Part shown: positions 8,352-16,409 of the stretch, one piece after another
Layout of the letters: each line of letters begins with the position of its first letter
How positions within the stretch are numbered: the first letter of the stretch is position 1
Assembly: GCF_023703775.1 (NCBI RefSeq)
Contig: NZ_CP098515.1
Span: forward strand, 62,001 to 126,000
Length of the DNA stretch: 64,000 nt
Direction of reading: 5' to 3'
Source: Haloplanus sp. GDY1
Lineage (GTDB): Archaea > Halobacteriota > Halobacteria > Halobacteriales > Haloferacaceae
Notes under the pieces: model-generated
The model's input: only the letters and a program-made list of their open reading frames with translations
The model's database searches: none
What the model was told of the DNA's origin: nothing
Translations under genes and position numbers: made by a program

Positions 8352-9365
8352 TTTCCGGGCCCTGTTGATGAACTCGACGGCGTAGCACTCTGGACGGCGT
8401 CCGAACCCGGTGAATTCGATTACATCGGTGCTGGCTTCGAAGACATCTGGAGTCTCCCGTCCGACGAAATCAAAGGCGACATCAATACACTGATCGAGAC
8501 GATCCATCCCGACGACCGAGAGCGTGTTCGCGCAAACATCGAGGAATCAACCCGCGAACTCCGTGATACGGAGTATGAAGGTCGCATTGTTCGCCCGGAT
8601 GGCTCGGTCCGATGGACGCTCAATCGGCAAGTCATCCTCCGGAATGAGACGGGAGATGTCTCGGAGATCGTCGGCATTTCCACCGACATCACGGATCAAA
8701 GACGCCGTGAGCAAGAGCTTGAACTATTGAACCGGATCGTTCGGCACGATATCCGCAACGATATGGTGGTCGTACTTGGCTGGGCAGGAATACTCGAAGA
8801 CTACGTCGACGATGAGGGCCGTGAATACCTGCGGAAGATCCTTGCCAGCGGGGAACACGTCGTTGAATTGACCGAGGTCGCGCGTGAGTACGTGGAAACG
8901 GTTGTCTCGGATGAAGCGCTCACCGTGGAACCGGTGCCACTGCGTTCGGTCCTCGAAACCGAGCTATCGCTTCGCGAGGAATCCTTCCCGGAGGCAGAGT
9001 GCATACTGGAGAACTCCCCGCCTGATGTGGAGGTAACTGCCAACAGTATGCTCAGTTCGGACTTCCGGACCCTCCTCAACAACGCTGTCCAACACAACGA
9101 CGCGGACACCCCTCATATCGAGGTCTCGTATGAAGTACGGGATGACACGGTTGATGTTCGAATCGCCGACGACGGGCCTAGGATCCTCGACGATCACAAA
9201 GATACGGTTTTCGGTAAAGGGGAACGGGGGCTCGGAAGTCCCGGCACTGGAATCGGGCTCGATCTTGTTGATACGCTTGTCACCGAATACGGTGGCGAGA
9301 TCTGGGTAGAAGACAATGAACCGACAGGCGCTGTCTTCGTTGTCCAGCTCCCACTCGCAGAGTAA
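8352..9365 (+). pseudogene. 5'-truncated PAS histidine kinase
   Basis: The frame is open from 8352 but has no ATG or GTG before the kinase core; a stop lies at 8349. Reading through gives a PAS domain (FDYIGAGFEDIWSL, IHPDDRERV, GRIVRPDGSVRW, VGISTDIT) and then a histidine kinase: H-box IVRHDIRNDM, N-box LLNNAVQHND, G1 VRIADDGP and G2 GTGIGLDLVDTL. Sensor input domains expected before the PAS are missing. Translation could only begin at TTG 8727, inside the dimerisation helix. It is best read as a 5' deletion remnant, although the catalytic end is intact and could be expressed as a fragment. Confidence 0.75.
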
Positions 9366-9916
9366 CTACCGCTACACGGCAAAGTCGGTACAACGGATTG
9401 TTCTTGGGGCTACTGAATACGGAGCAGCGACACCTCGCGTCAATGCCACTGCCGGCTCGGGGGTGGTCGGGATTTGATTCTGATACCCGTCGTGTCGTCT
9501 GTACTGACCGACTTTGGGCAGATTCTCGGATGCTGGTCTCCAACTTCGGTTGTCCTCAGGTACACGCTGGAAGCCACAAATACACGGGGCCGGTAGCTCT
9601 CACCCCGTAGAAGGTCAGTCGAAGGAACCATTCCTGATTCACCCTTTTATCGGATCAGTATGAACAGCTCACTTTCCAGCTTTGGGAATACTGTCGGACA
9701 ACACACCAGGGAGGTCTGAAGGGATAGGCGAAGAGGTGCCTATCTTCTGGGTCTGAATGGACGACCCGGATTCAAATCAACTATTCGGGCTTAATAAGCG
9801 AAGTGGAAACATTCTATCTTCCGCCAGCCCTCGATTAGTCGCTCAATCCTCTCGTGGGCGGATTATGCCAGCAAAGGATTTCAACCCCCAACATAATCGA
9901 ATAACAGATTGCAAGG
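9366..9916. other. Intergenic, nothing recognised
   Basis: 550 bp without a supported gene. It is less GC-rich towards 9640-9900, where the promoter for the 9917 gene must lie. No RNA gene, repeat or IS end was recognised. Confidence 0.45.
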
Positions 9917-10219
9917 ATGGACCGGGAGACGTGCGAACAAGTTGTTCAGACCCAATTGGAAAAGAAAGAACCAGATGCCGACCCTCATGTGCAACAAGCA
10001 GTTGCAGAGGAAATGTGTCGGTTGCTGGATTCTGGAAAGCTAGAAGATGATATCGATGAAGACACCTATGCAGGACTGTTCGATGTCGAATATCTTCTGT
10101 CGAGATTAGAGGTGCGTGGAGGTGATGCCGATCTACGGACGAAGTGGAATTACTGGATCGGGCAGATGTGTTACTTCGCTGGTGACGATTACGAGCGATA
10201 TAAAATCGATTCAGAATGA
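9917..10219 (+). CDS. Small acidic hypothetical protein
   Basis: 100 residues (MDRETCEQVVQTQLEKKEPD...), mostly helical and acidic, with YLLSRLEVRGGDADLRTKWNYW in the middle and two Cys. Composition fits a halophilic cytoplasmic protein, unlike the overlapping frame from 9757. No family recognised; it stands alone. Confidence 0.55.
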   Translation: MDRETCEQVVQTQLEKKEPDADPHVQQAVAEEMCRLLDSGKLEDDIDEDTYAGLFDVEYLLSRLEVRGGDADLRTKWNYWIGQMCYFAGDDYERYKIDSE

Positions 10220-10362
10220 ATCTGTGTCCGACTCTCAGCTAATTCTCGGACGTTCATCCTGCGGCAGTTTTGACCTTAGTTGGCGCTCAGTTGCCTCGCG
10301 CATCGTAGTATCCTTTCTTTACAGGAACTAAGTCCAGTGAGTCGGTTTACTGTACGAAAACG

Positions 10363-10740
10363 TTAGAGAATCACTGTCCGGAGATACTCGAAGCAGTCAT
10401 CTAGGTCCGCTATCGTCACGTCCCCCCTGCGGTCAAATGTGACGAGATAGCCAGTCTTTCGAGCGGTCGGATCAGTTTGCACGGCGACGAACGCCTCGCC
10501 GAATATGTGGACCGTGCCGGTAAGCTGCCCACATTTGAATTCGTTCTCCAGTCGCTGGGAATGTAACTGCCCGAGTGTGATCTCGTCGACGACGCGCTGG
10601 TCTTCGCGATCCGTGTAGAGATTCCGAACATCATCTCGCATTCGTGTCTCGAACTCCCCGTTTCGAAATTTCGTGACGGCACGGAGTGCGTCTCCGTACT
10701 GCGAAACAAGGTGATCCCACACTTCGTCAACCCGTGACAT
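10363..10740 (-). CDS. Conserved haloarchaeal protein (DUF7522-like)
   Basis: 125 residues, single domain with alternating helices and strands: VTKFRNGEFETRMRDDV, then an acidic middle, GTVHIFGEAFVAVQ and GYLVTFDRRGDVTIADLDDC. From memory this resembles the DUF7522 type of haloarchaeal protein, function unknown. A TATA-like TATTAAA (complement of 10767-10773) lies 27-33 bp upstream of the start, consistent with a near-leaderless transcript. Confidence 0.6.
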   Translation of the reverse strand: MSRVDEVWDHLVSQYGDALRAVTKFRNGEFETRMRDDVRNLYTDREDQRVVDEITLGQLHSQRLENEFKCGQLTGTVHIFGEAFVAVQTDPTARKTGYLVTFDRRGDVTIADLDDCFEYLRTVIL

Positions 10741-11033
10741 ACTGCCTCAAACTCCACGGAAGCGTCTTTAATAGCCCGCTTTCCAGTTTTGTGTGGAATC
10801 CGGCTCGGTGTGAGACTGTGACTCTTCTCAGAGCCACCGACTCCCTCCATCGAAGTTGCATGGAGGGCAACACCCATCGGTCTCAGTCGTCTCGGCGAGC
10901 ATCTGATACGCTGTCAATATCGACCGCCACGTAATCAACTCGCGGTTGCATCTTTGAAAGCGCCTGTTCTTGTTTCCAGTTCTAGATACGGGCTACAGAT
11001 TTGAGTGGACATTGCAGAAGGCATCACAGGACT

Positions 11034-12398
11034 CTAGATGACTCCCCCAATGACAAGTAATCCAATAATGACCAACAATGACGCGACGAACGCACCCCCA
11101 ACCAACGGCTTGTTCTCCATCGCTTTCTCGTGAATCGGCATCGCGGCGTACTCCTCGCGGAACGCCTCGAGATGCTCCTCGTCGTAGAAGTACTTCGTCT
11201 TCAGCGCGAATCGCTCCGTGACCGCACAGCCCGTACAGACTGGCTCCTCTTCCAGCCGTTCGGTTTTGATGTGGCTACCACAGGCAATCGCCCCACAGTT
11301 CGGACAGTAGGTGTACGTCTCGTCGACGCCGCTCGTCTCGCAGTGGACGCAGCGATGAATTCCATCCTCGGTCGTCACTCGCGATGGTCCCGCCGCGTAG
11401 TATTCGTAGGGGTAGGTGTACTCCTGTATCTCGGTCGTATGGCGAACCTCAGGAAGATACACCGGTTCAATCGATTGCACTGAGATGTCCGAGAGATTCG
11501 GCTCACACGTTTTGTTGTACGTGACGTTGTTGTCGCCAGTGTAGGTTACCGTCGTCGTGTGGTAGTCCCGAAGACGGTCGACAGCCCACTCCTTGTACTC
11601 CGTTTGGGTTTGGCCGAACCGACGCTCCGAAATCTCGTCGAACACGTCTTCGAATCGATCGGCGTCGAGGTCAACCGTCGCGTGGAAGTTCTCGGTCACC
11701 AGCGTCGCGATGTCGTCGTCGGCCACCCGTGGATGGCCGCGTTCAGCGTGGACGACGAATTGTGTGCGATCGTTGATCCGGTGGATGACGCCCACCGACG
11801 TCTCGAAGACAGCGTTCGTGTCGGCGGTGATCGCGACCACCGGCCGAAACGTCACCTGCGAGTGTGGTGCCGGAAGATCGCCGGCCTCGATATGTTCGAT
11901 GTCGCGGAACGCCTCCTGAACGGGCGCGTCGACAGCGGCTGCTGGATCGTACGGTCGGAGCGTCTCGTCACAGAGGATCTCGATGCGCCCGTTGTAGAGA
12001 TCGAGACCGATTTCGTCGGCAATCTCCCGAAGGTCCTCGCCGTCGATCAGCTCGATGGGATAGGGATCGTCGTTCCGCTGGAGCCGGTCAGCGTACTCCT
12101 CGGCAGGGTTCGTAAATCGACCTGTGGTGGTGACCATCCCTCGCTTCGGGCCGTCGAAGTCGAACGTCGCGATGGCCGAGTGCAGCTTCTGGACGACCGG
12201 CCGACCGACCGTACCCGTGTGCTTGCACTCGACGATGATCGCCCGTCGCGTCCCATCGACGACCTCCTCCATAAGGACGTCCCGCCCCTCATCGGCCGTG
12301 CGTTCGGCCTGCCGGACGTTCTCGTAGCCGAGGTTGCGGAACACGTCTTCCATCAAATCCTCGAACTCGAACCCCGAGAGGTCGTCCAGTACAGCCAT
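11034..12398 (-). CDS. mrr: Mrr-type restriction endonuclease, membrane-tailed
   Basis: The start at ATG 12398 (MAVLDDLSGFEFEDLMEDVF) is preferred because this exact N-terminus recurs at 27401. Residues 1-120 form the Mrr/RecB-like nuclease fold: FEFEDLMEDVFRNLGY, the catalytic Asp in EGRDVLMEE and IIVECKH as the E-x-K motif. A middle region of unknown fold follows, then a zinc-ribbon-like four-Cys segment (RCVHCETSG, YCPNCGAIACG, CTGC). The protein ends in a hydrophobic helix (GGAFVASLLVIIGLLVIGG). Mrr proteins cut modified foreign DNA; the C-terminal anchor would hold this one at the membrane. 454 residues. Confidence 0.8.
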   Translation of the reverse strand: MAVLDDLSGFEFEDLMEDVFRNLGYENVRQAERTADEGRDVLMEEVVDGTRRAIIVECKHTGTVGRPVVQKLHSAIATFDFDGPKRGMVTTTGRFTNPAEEYADRLQRNDDPYPIELIDGEDLREIADEIGLDLYNGRIEILCDETLRPYDPAAAVDAPVQEAFRDIEHIEAGDLPAPHSQVTFRPVVAITADTNAVFETSVGVIHRINDRTQFVVHAERGHPRVADDDIATLVTENFHATVDLDADRFEDVFDEISERRFGQTQTEYKEWAVDRLRDYHTTTVTYTGDNNVTYNKTCEPNLSDISVQSIEPVYLPEVRHTTEIQEYTYPYEYYAAGPSRVTTEDGIHRCVHCETSGVDETYTYCPNCGAIACGSHIKTERLEEEPVCTGCAVTERFALKTKYFYDEEHLEAFREEYAAMPIHEKAMENKPLVGGAFVASLLVIIGLLVIGGVI

Positions 12399-12482
12399 TC
12401 GAATATAATTGGACTGTATCTTGCTAGAACCAAATACGTTGCCGACCTCGGCGACGGAAGCGGGTGCGGCGACCGCAGATGT

Positions 12483-12510
12483 TGTTTCACGTCCCGCGAG
12501 GGGTGCGAGA
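12483..12510 (+). repeat. Short hairpin element, copy 1
   Basis: TTGTTTCACGTCCCGCGAGG followed by GGTGCGAG. It is one of four related elements (others at 13639, 26039 and 26463) lying just upstream of small plasmid genes on the plus strand. This copy runs directly into the direct repeat at 12504. Confidence 0.5.
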
Positions 12511-12601
12511 CGTACAACCATCCCGGGTCACCCATGGGCTTACTCCTCGTCGTCGACGAGCGGTCGAGTGCGAGACGTACAACCGTCCCGGGTCACCGAT
12601 G
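12504..12601 (+). repeat. Direct repeat, two copies 64 bp apart
   Basis: GTGCGAGACGTACAACC, then A or G, then TCCCGGGTCACC occurs at 12504-12533 and 12568-12597. Each copy is followed by an ATG within four bases (12535 and 12599). The first ATG opens only a 22-codon frame that ends at 12602; the second opens the real gene. This may be a tandem duplication of a leader or an operator pair. Confidence 0.6.
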
Positions 12602-13045
12602 AGTTCTGAGAGCAACAGCGAGGTCGCACCCGACAACTGGTGGTTGCATCGCCGAACAGACGACGACCATTTCGTGTTCGCCTACGACTTCTCGAAATCC
12701 GTCCTTTGTCACGTCCAGCACTCCTCGGACTGGCTGGTCCGGGTCGATCGAGCCGATGGGACGATCCTCTTCAGCCAGCACGACCTCCAGTCGCGAGCAG
12801 CGGCATTCGCGCTCGCCGAGAGCGTCATGGAGCTCTGTACGCTGCTCCATCGGGAGGTCGTCACGGAGCGAAGTCAAACGCGAAAGCCGATGTACGTGGG
12901 GTCCCGACCAACCGGGACCGCGGGTGCGAGCACTCGGCAAGCCGGACGCAGTCCGGACACCGCCCGCCGACCGTCGGATTCCCGGCCCAGCCAGCCCCCG
13001 ACGCGACCACGAGGCTTGGACCATTGGGAGGGTGAGTTCCGATGA
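12599..13045 (+). CDS. Plasmid-type hypothetical protein
   Basis: 148 residues from ATG 12599 (MSSESNSEVAPDNWWLHRR...). Residues 10-75 look folded: WWLHRRTDDDHFVFAYDFSKSV, WLVRVDRADGTILFSQ and AAFALAESVMELC. The C-terminal half is Pro/Arg/Ser-rich and probably disordered. It overlaps the next reading frame by ATGA at 13042. I recognise it only as a frequent companion of DUF6166 genes on haloarchaeal plasmids; function unknown. Confidence 0.6.
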   Translation: MSSESNSEVAPDNWWLHRRTDDDHFVFAYDFSKSVLCHVQHSSDWLVRVDRADGTILFSQHDLQSRAAAFALAESVMELCTLLHREVVTERSQTRKPMYVGSRPTGTAGASTRQAGRSPDTARRPSDSRPSQPPTRPRGLDHWEGEFR

Positions 13046-13612
13046 CCGCCGGCCGAGCATACCGCGGCGAACGCTGTATGGGGTGGACAGTTGGTGTACA
13101 CGCCCGATGGCGACGTGTTGGACAAGCACCTCCACGTCCTACGCCGCGCCCCTGGTGGGTTCGACTGGGGATCGGAGGCCGACGAGGCCCGCATCGATCA
13201 GCTCGCCATCGCGCTGTTGGCCGATTCAGCGACGAAGAATATCGCGCTCGATCACTACAAGGAGTTCGCGCAGTACCTGCGTGAAGAACTCGAGGGCGAC
13301 GAGTGGCGACTCCCGACCAGCGACATTTCGGCCGATACCTGGTCGCGGGACATCGACATCGCTGATGAGACGCCCTCACCGGAGGACGTCGACATCACAA
13401 CGGTCGATTTCGACGAGATGACCTTCTCGGTCGAGCGAGCCTACGAGGAGGAACTGGAAGCGGACGGCGACGACGGGTCGCAGGCGTCGCTCGCCGGCGA
13501 GCGGGCGCTCGCGAGCATCGAGCGCGTCAGCGACGATCTACAGGAGAAGGTCGACCAGTTCGAGGAGCGTGAGGACGCGCTTCGTGAGCGGTTCCAGGAC
13601 GCGATGGCCTGA
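13042..13612 (+). pseudogene. DUF6166-like gene with a probable 1-bp frameshift
   Basis: The natural start is ATG 13042, overlapping the previous stop; it encodes MTAGRAYRGERC. The typical DUF6166 core (VYTPDGDVLDKHLHVL, then GFDWGSEADEARIDQLAIALL) is in another frame that has no good start, only TTG 13091. Removing one base near 13084 would join the two as RGERCMGGQLVYTPDGDVLD. The C-terminal 90 residues are acidic and end in a coiled coil (VSDDLQEKVDQFEERED). Either the gene is inactivated or there is a sequencing error. Confidence 0.6.
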
Positions 13613-13638
13613 CGCCGCGACGAGGCTGTAGTCGGCGG

Positions 13639-13669
13639 TTGTTTCTCTCGCCCTCGAGGGGTGGAGGCC
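13639..13669 (+). repeat. Short hairpin element, copy 2
   Basis: TTGTTTCTCTCGCCCTCGAG followed by GGGTGGAGGCC. The self-complementary core CCCTCGAGGG can form a hairpin. It ends 7 bp before the 13677 gene. Confidence 0.5.
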
Positions 13670-13676
13670 AACAGAG

Positions 13677-13889
13677 ATGGCTCAGTCTACGGATACTGAC
13701 GACGAGTTCCCGCCTGAGAAACGCCTCGAAGCGCCCAATCATCGACTGATCAAGGCCGGGATCGCAACGATCCCCGATATGGAGACACTCCAGGAGTGTG
13801 TTGCCTACGAGAACGCACACCAGAATCGGACGCAGATTCTGCGTCGGCTCCAGTGGAAGGCTGAAGAGTTGCGTGAGGACGAGAAGTAG
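13677..13889 (+). CDS. Small plasmid-type hypothetical protein
   Basis: 70 residues: MAQSTDTDDEF..., then RLEAPNHRLIKAGIATIPDME and a helical C-terminus with TQILRRLQWKAEELREDE. Likely real given its composition and position after the DUF6166-like gene and a hairpin element. Function unknown. Confidence 0.55.
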   Translation: MAQSTDTDDEFPPEKRLEAPNHRLIKAGIATIPDMETLQECVAYENAHQNRTQILRRLQWKAEELREDEK

Positions 13890-13898
13890 CGATCGATA

Positions 13899-13941
13899 TT
13901 AACCAACAATCGGAGTTAGCCAACACCTGGTGTTGGTTAAC
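13899..13941. promoter_or_regulatory. 27-bp palindrome plus half-site between convergent genes
   Basis: GTTAGCCAACACC, a T, then GGTGTTGGTTAAC (13915-13941) is a near-perfect palindrome. A further half-site TTAACCAACA lies at 13899-13908. It sits between the end of the plus-strand cassette and the end of the minus-strand RND gene, so it could be a two-way terminator, a protein-binding site or an element boundary. Confidence 0.5.
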
Positions 13942-14024
13942 GTTGAGAGTATCCCGTTTTTTCGGGGACCGGTGAAACTGCTATGGTTTCATGCCGCCTC
14001 ACCGACTCAGCAATCCAAATACGA

Positions 14025-16355
14025 CTACCCCGCCGACGCGTCATCGTCACGTGACCGCCGTCGAAGCGAGGGAAGTCGCTCTGCCGCCGTGTCGAGGAGG
14101 ATGAGTGTCGGCGGGAGCGTCGCCAGCGCCGCCACCAGCGTCAGGAAGATGACGCCGACGGTGAGGTAGCCGAAGTCCCCGAGGATCGGGAACGGCGAGA
14201 GCGTCAGCGCCGAGAAGCCGAAGACGGTCGTCATTCCCGAGACGGAGATTGCCTTCCCGACGCGGGTCGCTGCCGTCTCGACCGCGTCGAGTTTGCTCGC
14301 ACCTGGTCTCGCTTTCTCCTCGTAGTAGCGCTCCATCACGATGATGGTGTACTCGGCACCGATGCCGACGCTCATGGCACCGAGCGAGGCTCCGAGCGGT
14401 GAGACGGCGATGTTCAACCCTGCCATGTAGAGGTTCTGCCACCCGATGACGAACAGCATCGGAATCAGGGGAGCAATCGCCTTCACGAGGTTCCGGTAGT
14501 ACGCCAACAGGAGGCTGAAGACGAACAGGACGCCCAGGCCCGTCGTCACGTTCCGGCTCTCGATCTGGCCAACGATTAGTGGCGGTGTGATCGCCGCCGT
14601 CCCGGTGAGCCTCGCGTCGACACTCGGCGGTGGGTTGCTGAATTCGATGGTCTCTCTCACGTTCGATATGAACGAGAGCGTCTGCCCCGTCGTCATATCT
14701 TCCGCTGCGATCACCGTGATGTGCGCGTAGCCATCGTTGTAGTACTGGGCGCGCTCCCGGTCGGGAACGTCGGCCAAGACGCGCTCGACACCACCCCTCG
14801 TTTCGGGTATCTCGCCCCCGTTGTGTGTCGCAACGAGCGTCGCGGGGGAGTCAACGCCCTGAATCAGCGGCGCGTCGACCGCAACTCGTTCGAACCGTTG
14901 CATCCAGCGTAACACGTCCGGGTGCCTGAGGTCGCTTCCTTGGACGAGTACGTCGTACTGGACGGCAGTCCCTCCGCCAGTTGCAGAGCGGAACTGCTGA
15001 AGATCGACGTACGCCGGGAGGTCTTGTGGGAAGAACTCCTCGGTGTCCGCCATCGTATCGAGGCTCTGTCCCGCCTGAAATCCGGCACCCATCAACAGCA
15101 GAGCGGTCAGTAGGACGATGCCGGGGTTGGCAGCGAGCGTTCGCGAGGTTCGACCGAGAAGCCGACCGAACGTGCCGACCCGTTCCGAATCAGTCGGGTC
15201 GGTAGGAGCTTCAGCCGTGTCGCTCCCTTCGCTATTGTCGGAATCGCTCTCTTCCGACACGGGTTCCCGGCCTTCATCGGTGACCTCACGAGAGCCGAGT
15301 TGTCCCAGTCCACGCCGACGGAAACGAGCGTACAGCGTCAGGATCGGGAGCAGGATGATGAGACCCGTAAGGAAAGTAAGCAACACCCCGAAGATGGACG
15401 TCTGGGCGAACCAGACGAAGGCTGGGGAGTTTAGTGACGATATCCATGTCGCACCGAACCCAAGTGCGGCGGCGAGCATCGCGATGAACACCGGCGGCCC
15501 GATACCTGCTAGCGCTTGCGGTAGCGCCTCACGAGGAGGATGCGCCTCTAACTCCTCCTCGTATCGTTCGTGGAACTGTACGGAGTAGTCGATACCGAGG
15601 CCGATCAGAATGGGGAAGGTCGCACTGGTGAGCGTCGAATTGGGGACGCCGGCATAGCCGATGGCCCCGAAGGTGTAGAGGACCCCGACGAAAACGGCAA
15701 CGATGGGCAAGAGTCGCAGGCGAACCCCACGGAACAGGAAGAAGAGCGCGACGATCATCAGCCCGACCGCAAGACCGAGTAACTGGTTCGTGCTCTGCTG
15801 GATGAGCGCGGAGAGTTGCACGGAGAACGCCGCCGATCCCGTGACGATGACATCGACGCCTGCAGGGAAGCGTGCCCACTCCTCTGCGGCCAGCGACTCG
15901 TCGTAAATTGGGGCTTCCTCCGCCTGCGAGAGACCCGGCTCGAAGATGACCTGTATCAACAGCCGGTCTTGCTGGCCGAGCACCCGCTCGATTTTCTCTT
16001 GGGAGTCCGGGATGTAGCCGTACTCCGACCGGATTCGATCTGCCGGACTCGATACATAGGCGACGTCATCGACGGCGGACATCCGGCTGTCGAACCGAGC
16101 GGTGGCGCGAATCGCTGCAGGATCGGTCGCCTCTCCCCTCATGAGGACGACGATCGCGCCGCGATCGAACGCGTCGTCAAACGCATTCAGCGTCGGATCT
16201 TCGGTAGTAAACGCCTCGTTACCGGTGACGCTCGTGATCTGGGCGGCTCCGTTAAAGGCGGCAAACAGCAGTATGACCGCGAACAACAGGGCGAGAACCG
16301 GATGAGCCTGAATCTTTTCGCCAATTGCGGCGAAGCCGTCGCCGAGAGTCCCCAT
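14025..16355 (-). CDS. RND/MMPL-family exporter
   Basis: 776 residues with the duplicated RND layout: one helix, a large extracytoplasmic loop, then a cluster of helices, twice, for about 12 membrane segments. The first half has GVDVIVTGSAAFSVQL and GLGIDYSVQFHERYEEE; the second has GVGIGAEYTIIVMERYYEEK-like GIGAEYTIIVMERYYEE, the usual MMPL/SSD signature. The central linker is acidic (SEESDSDNSEGSD). Archaeal members of this HAE3-type group are thought to export hydrophobic compounds or lipids. The COG1361 gene lies just upstream on the same strand (54-bp gap), the usual partner arrangement. Confidence 0.85.
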   Translation of the reverse strand: MGTLGDGFAAIGEKIQAHPVLALLFAVILLFAAFNGAAQITSVTGNEAFTTEDPTLNAFDDAFDRGAIVVLMRGEATDPAAIRATARFDSRMSAVDDVAYVSSPADRIRSEYGYIPDSQEKIERVLGQQDRLLIQVIFEPGLSQAEEAPIYDESLAAEEWARFPAGVDVIVTGSAAFSVQLSALIQQSTNQLLGLAVGLMIVALFFLFRGVRLRLLPIVAVFVGVLYTFGAIGYAGVPNSTLTSATFPILIGLGIDYSVQFHERYEEELEAHPPREALPQALAGIGPPVFIAMLAAALGFGATWISSLNSPAFVWFAQTSIFGVLLTFLTGLIILLPILTLYARFRRRGLGQLGSREVTDEGREPVSEESDSDNSEGSDTAEAPTDPTDSERVGTFGRLLGRTSRTLAANPGIVLLTALLLMGAGFQAGQSLDTMADTEEFFPQDLPAYVDLQQFRSATGGGTAVQYDVLVQGSDLRHPDVLRWMQRFERVAVDAPLIQGVDSPATLVATHNGGEIPETRGGVERVLADVPDRERAQYYNDGYAHITVIAAEDMTTGQTLSFISNVRETIEFSNPPPSVDARLTGTAAITPPLIVGQIESRNVTTGLGVLFVFSLLLAYYRNLVKAIAPLIPMLFVIGWQNLYMAGLNIAVSPLGASLGAMSVGIGAEYTIIVMERYYEEKARPGASKLDAVETAATRVGKAISVSGMTTVFGFSALTLSPFPILGDFGYLTVGVIFLTLVAALATLPPTLILLDTAAERLPSLRRRSRDDDASAG

Positions 16356-16409
16356 ACTAACTCACCCCGTTGCGTCCATAGTGGGCCGTCGTAGGGCTTG
16401 CGGGCTCGT

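Noticed and set aside
9449-9490. tRNA-like T-arm text (TCGGGATTTGATTC)
   Set aside because: No acceptor or anticodon stem pairs with it on either strand.
11559-12602. 347-codon plus-strand frame over mrr
   Set aside because: It is a shadow of the mrr gene; mrr has clear nuclease and zinc motifs.
13042-13284. 80-codon frame MTAGRAYRGERC...
   Set aside because: Only its first 12 residues look native; the rest is the out-of-frame reading of the DUF6166-like core, so it was merged into that pseudogene.
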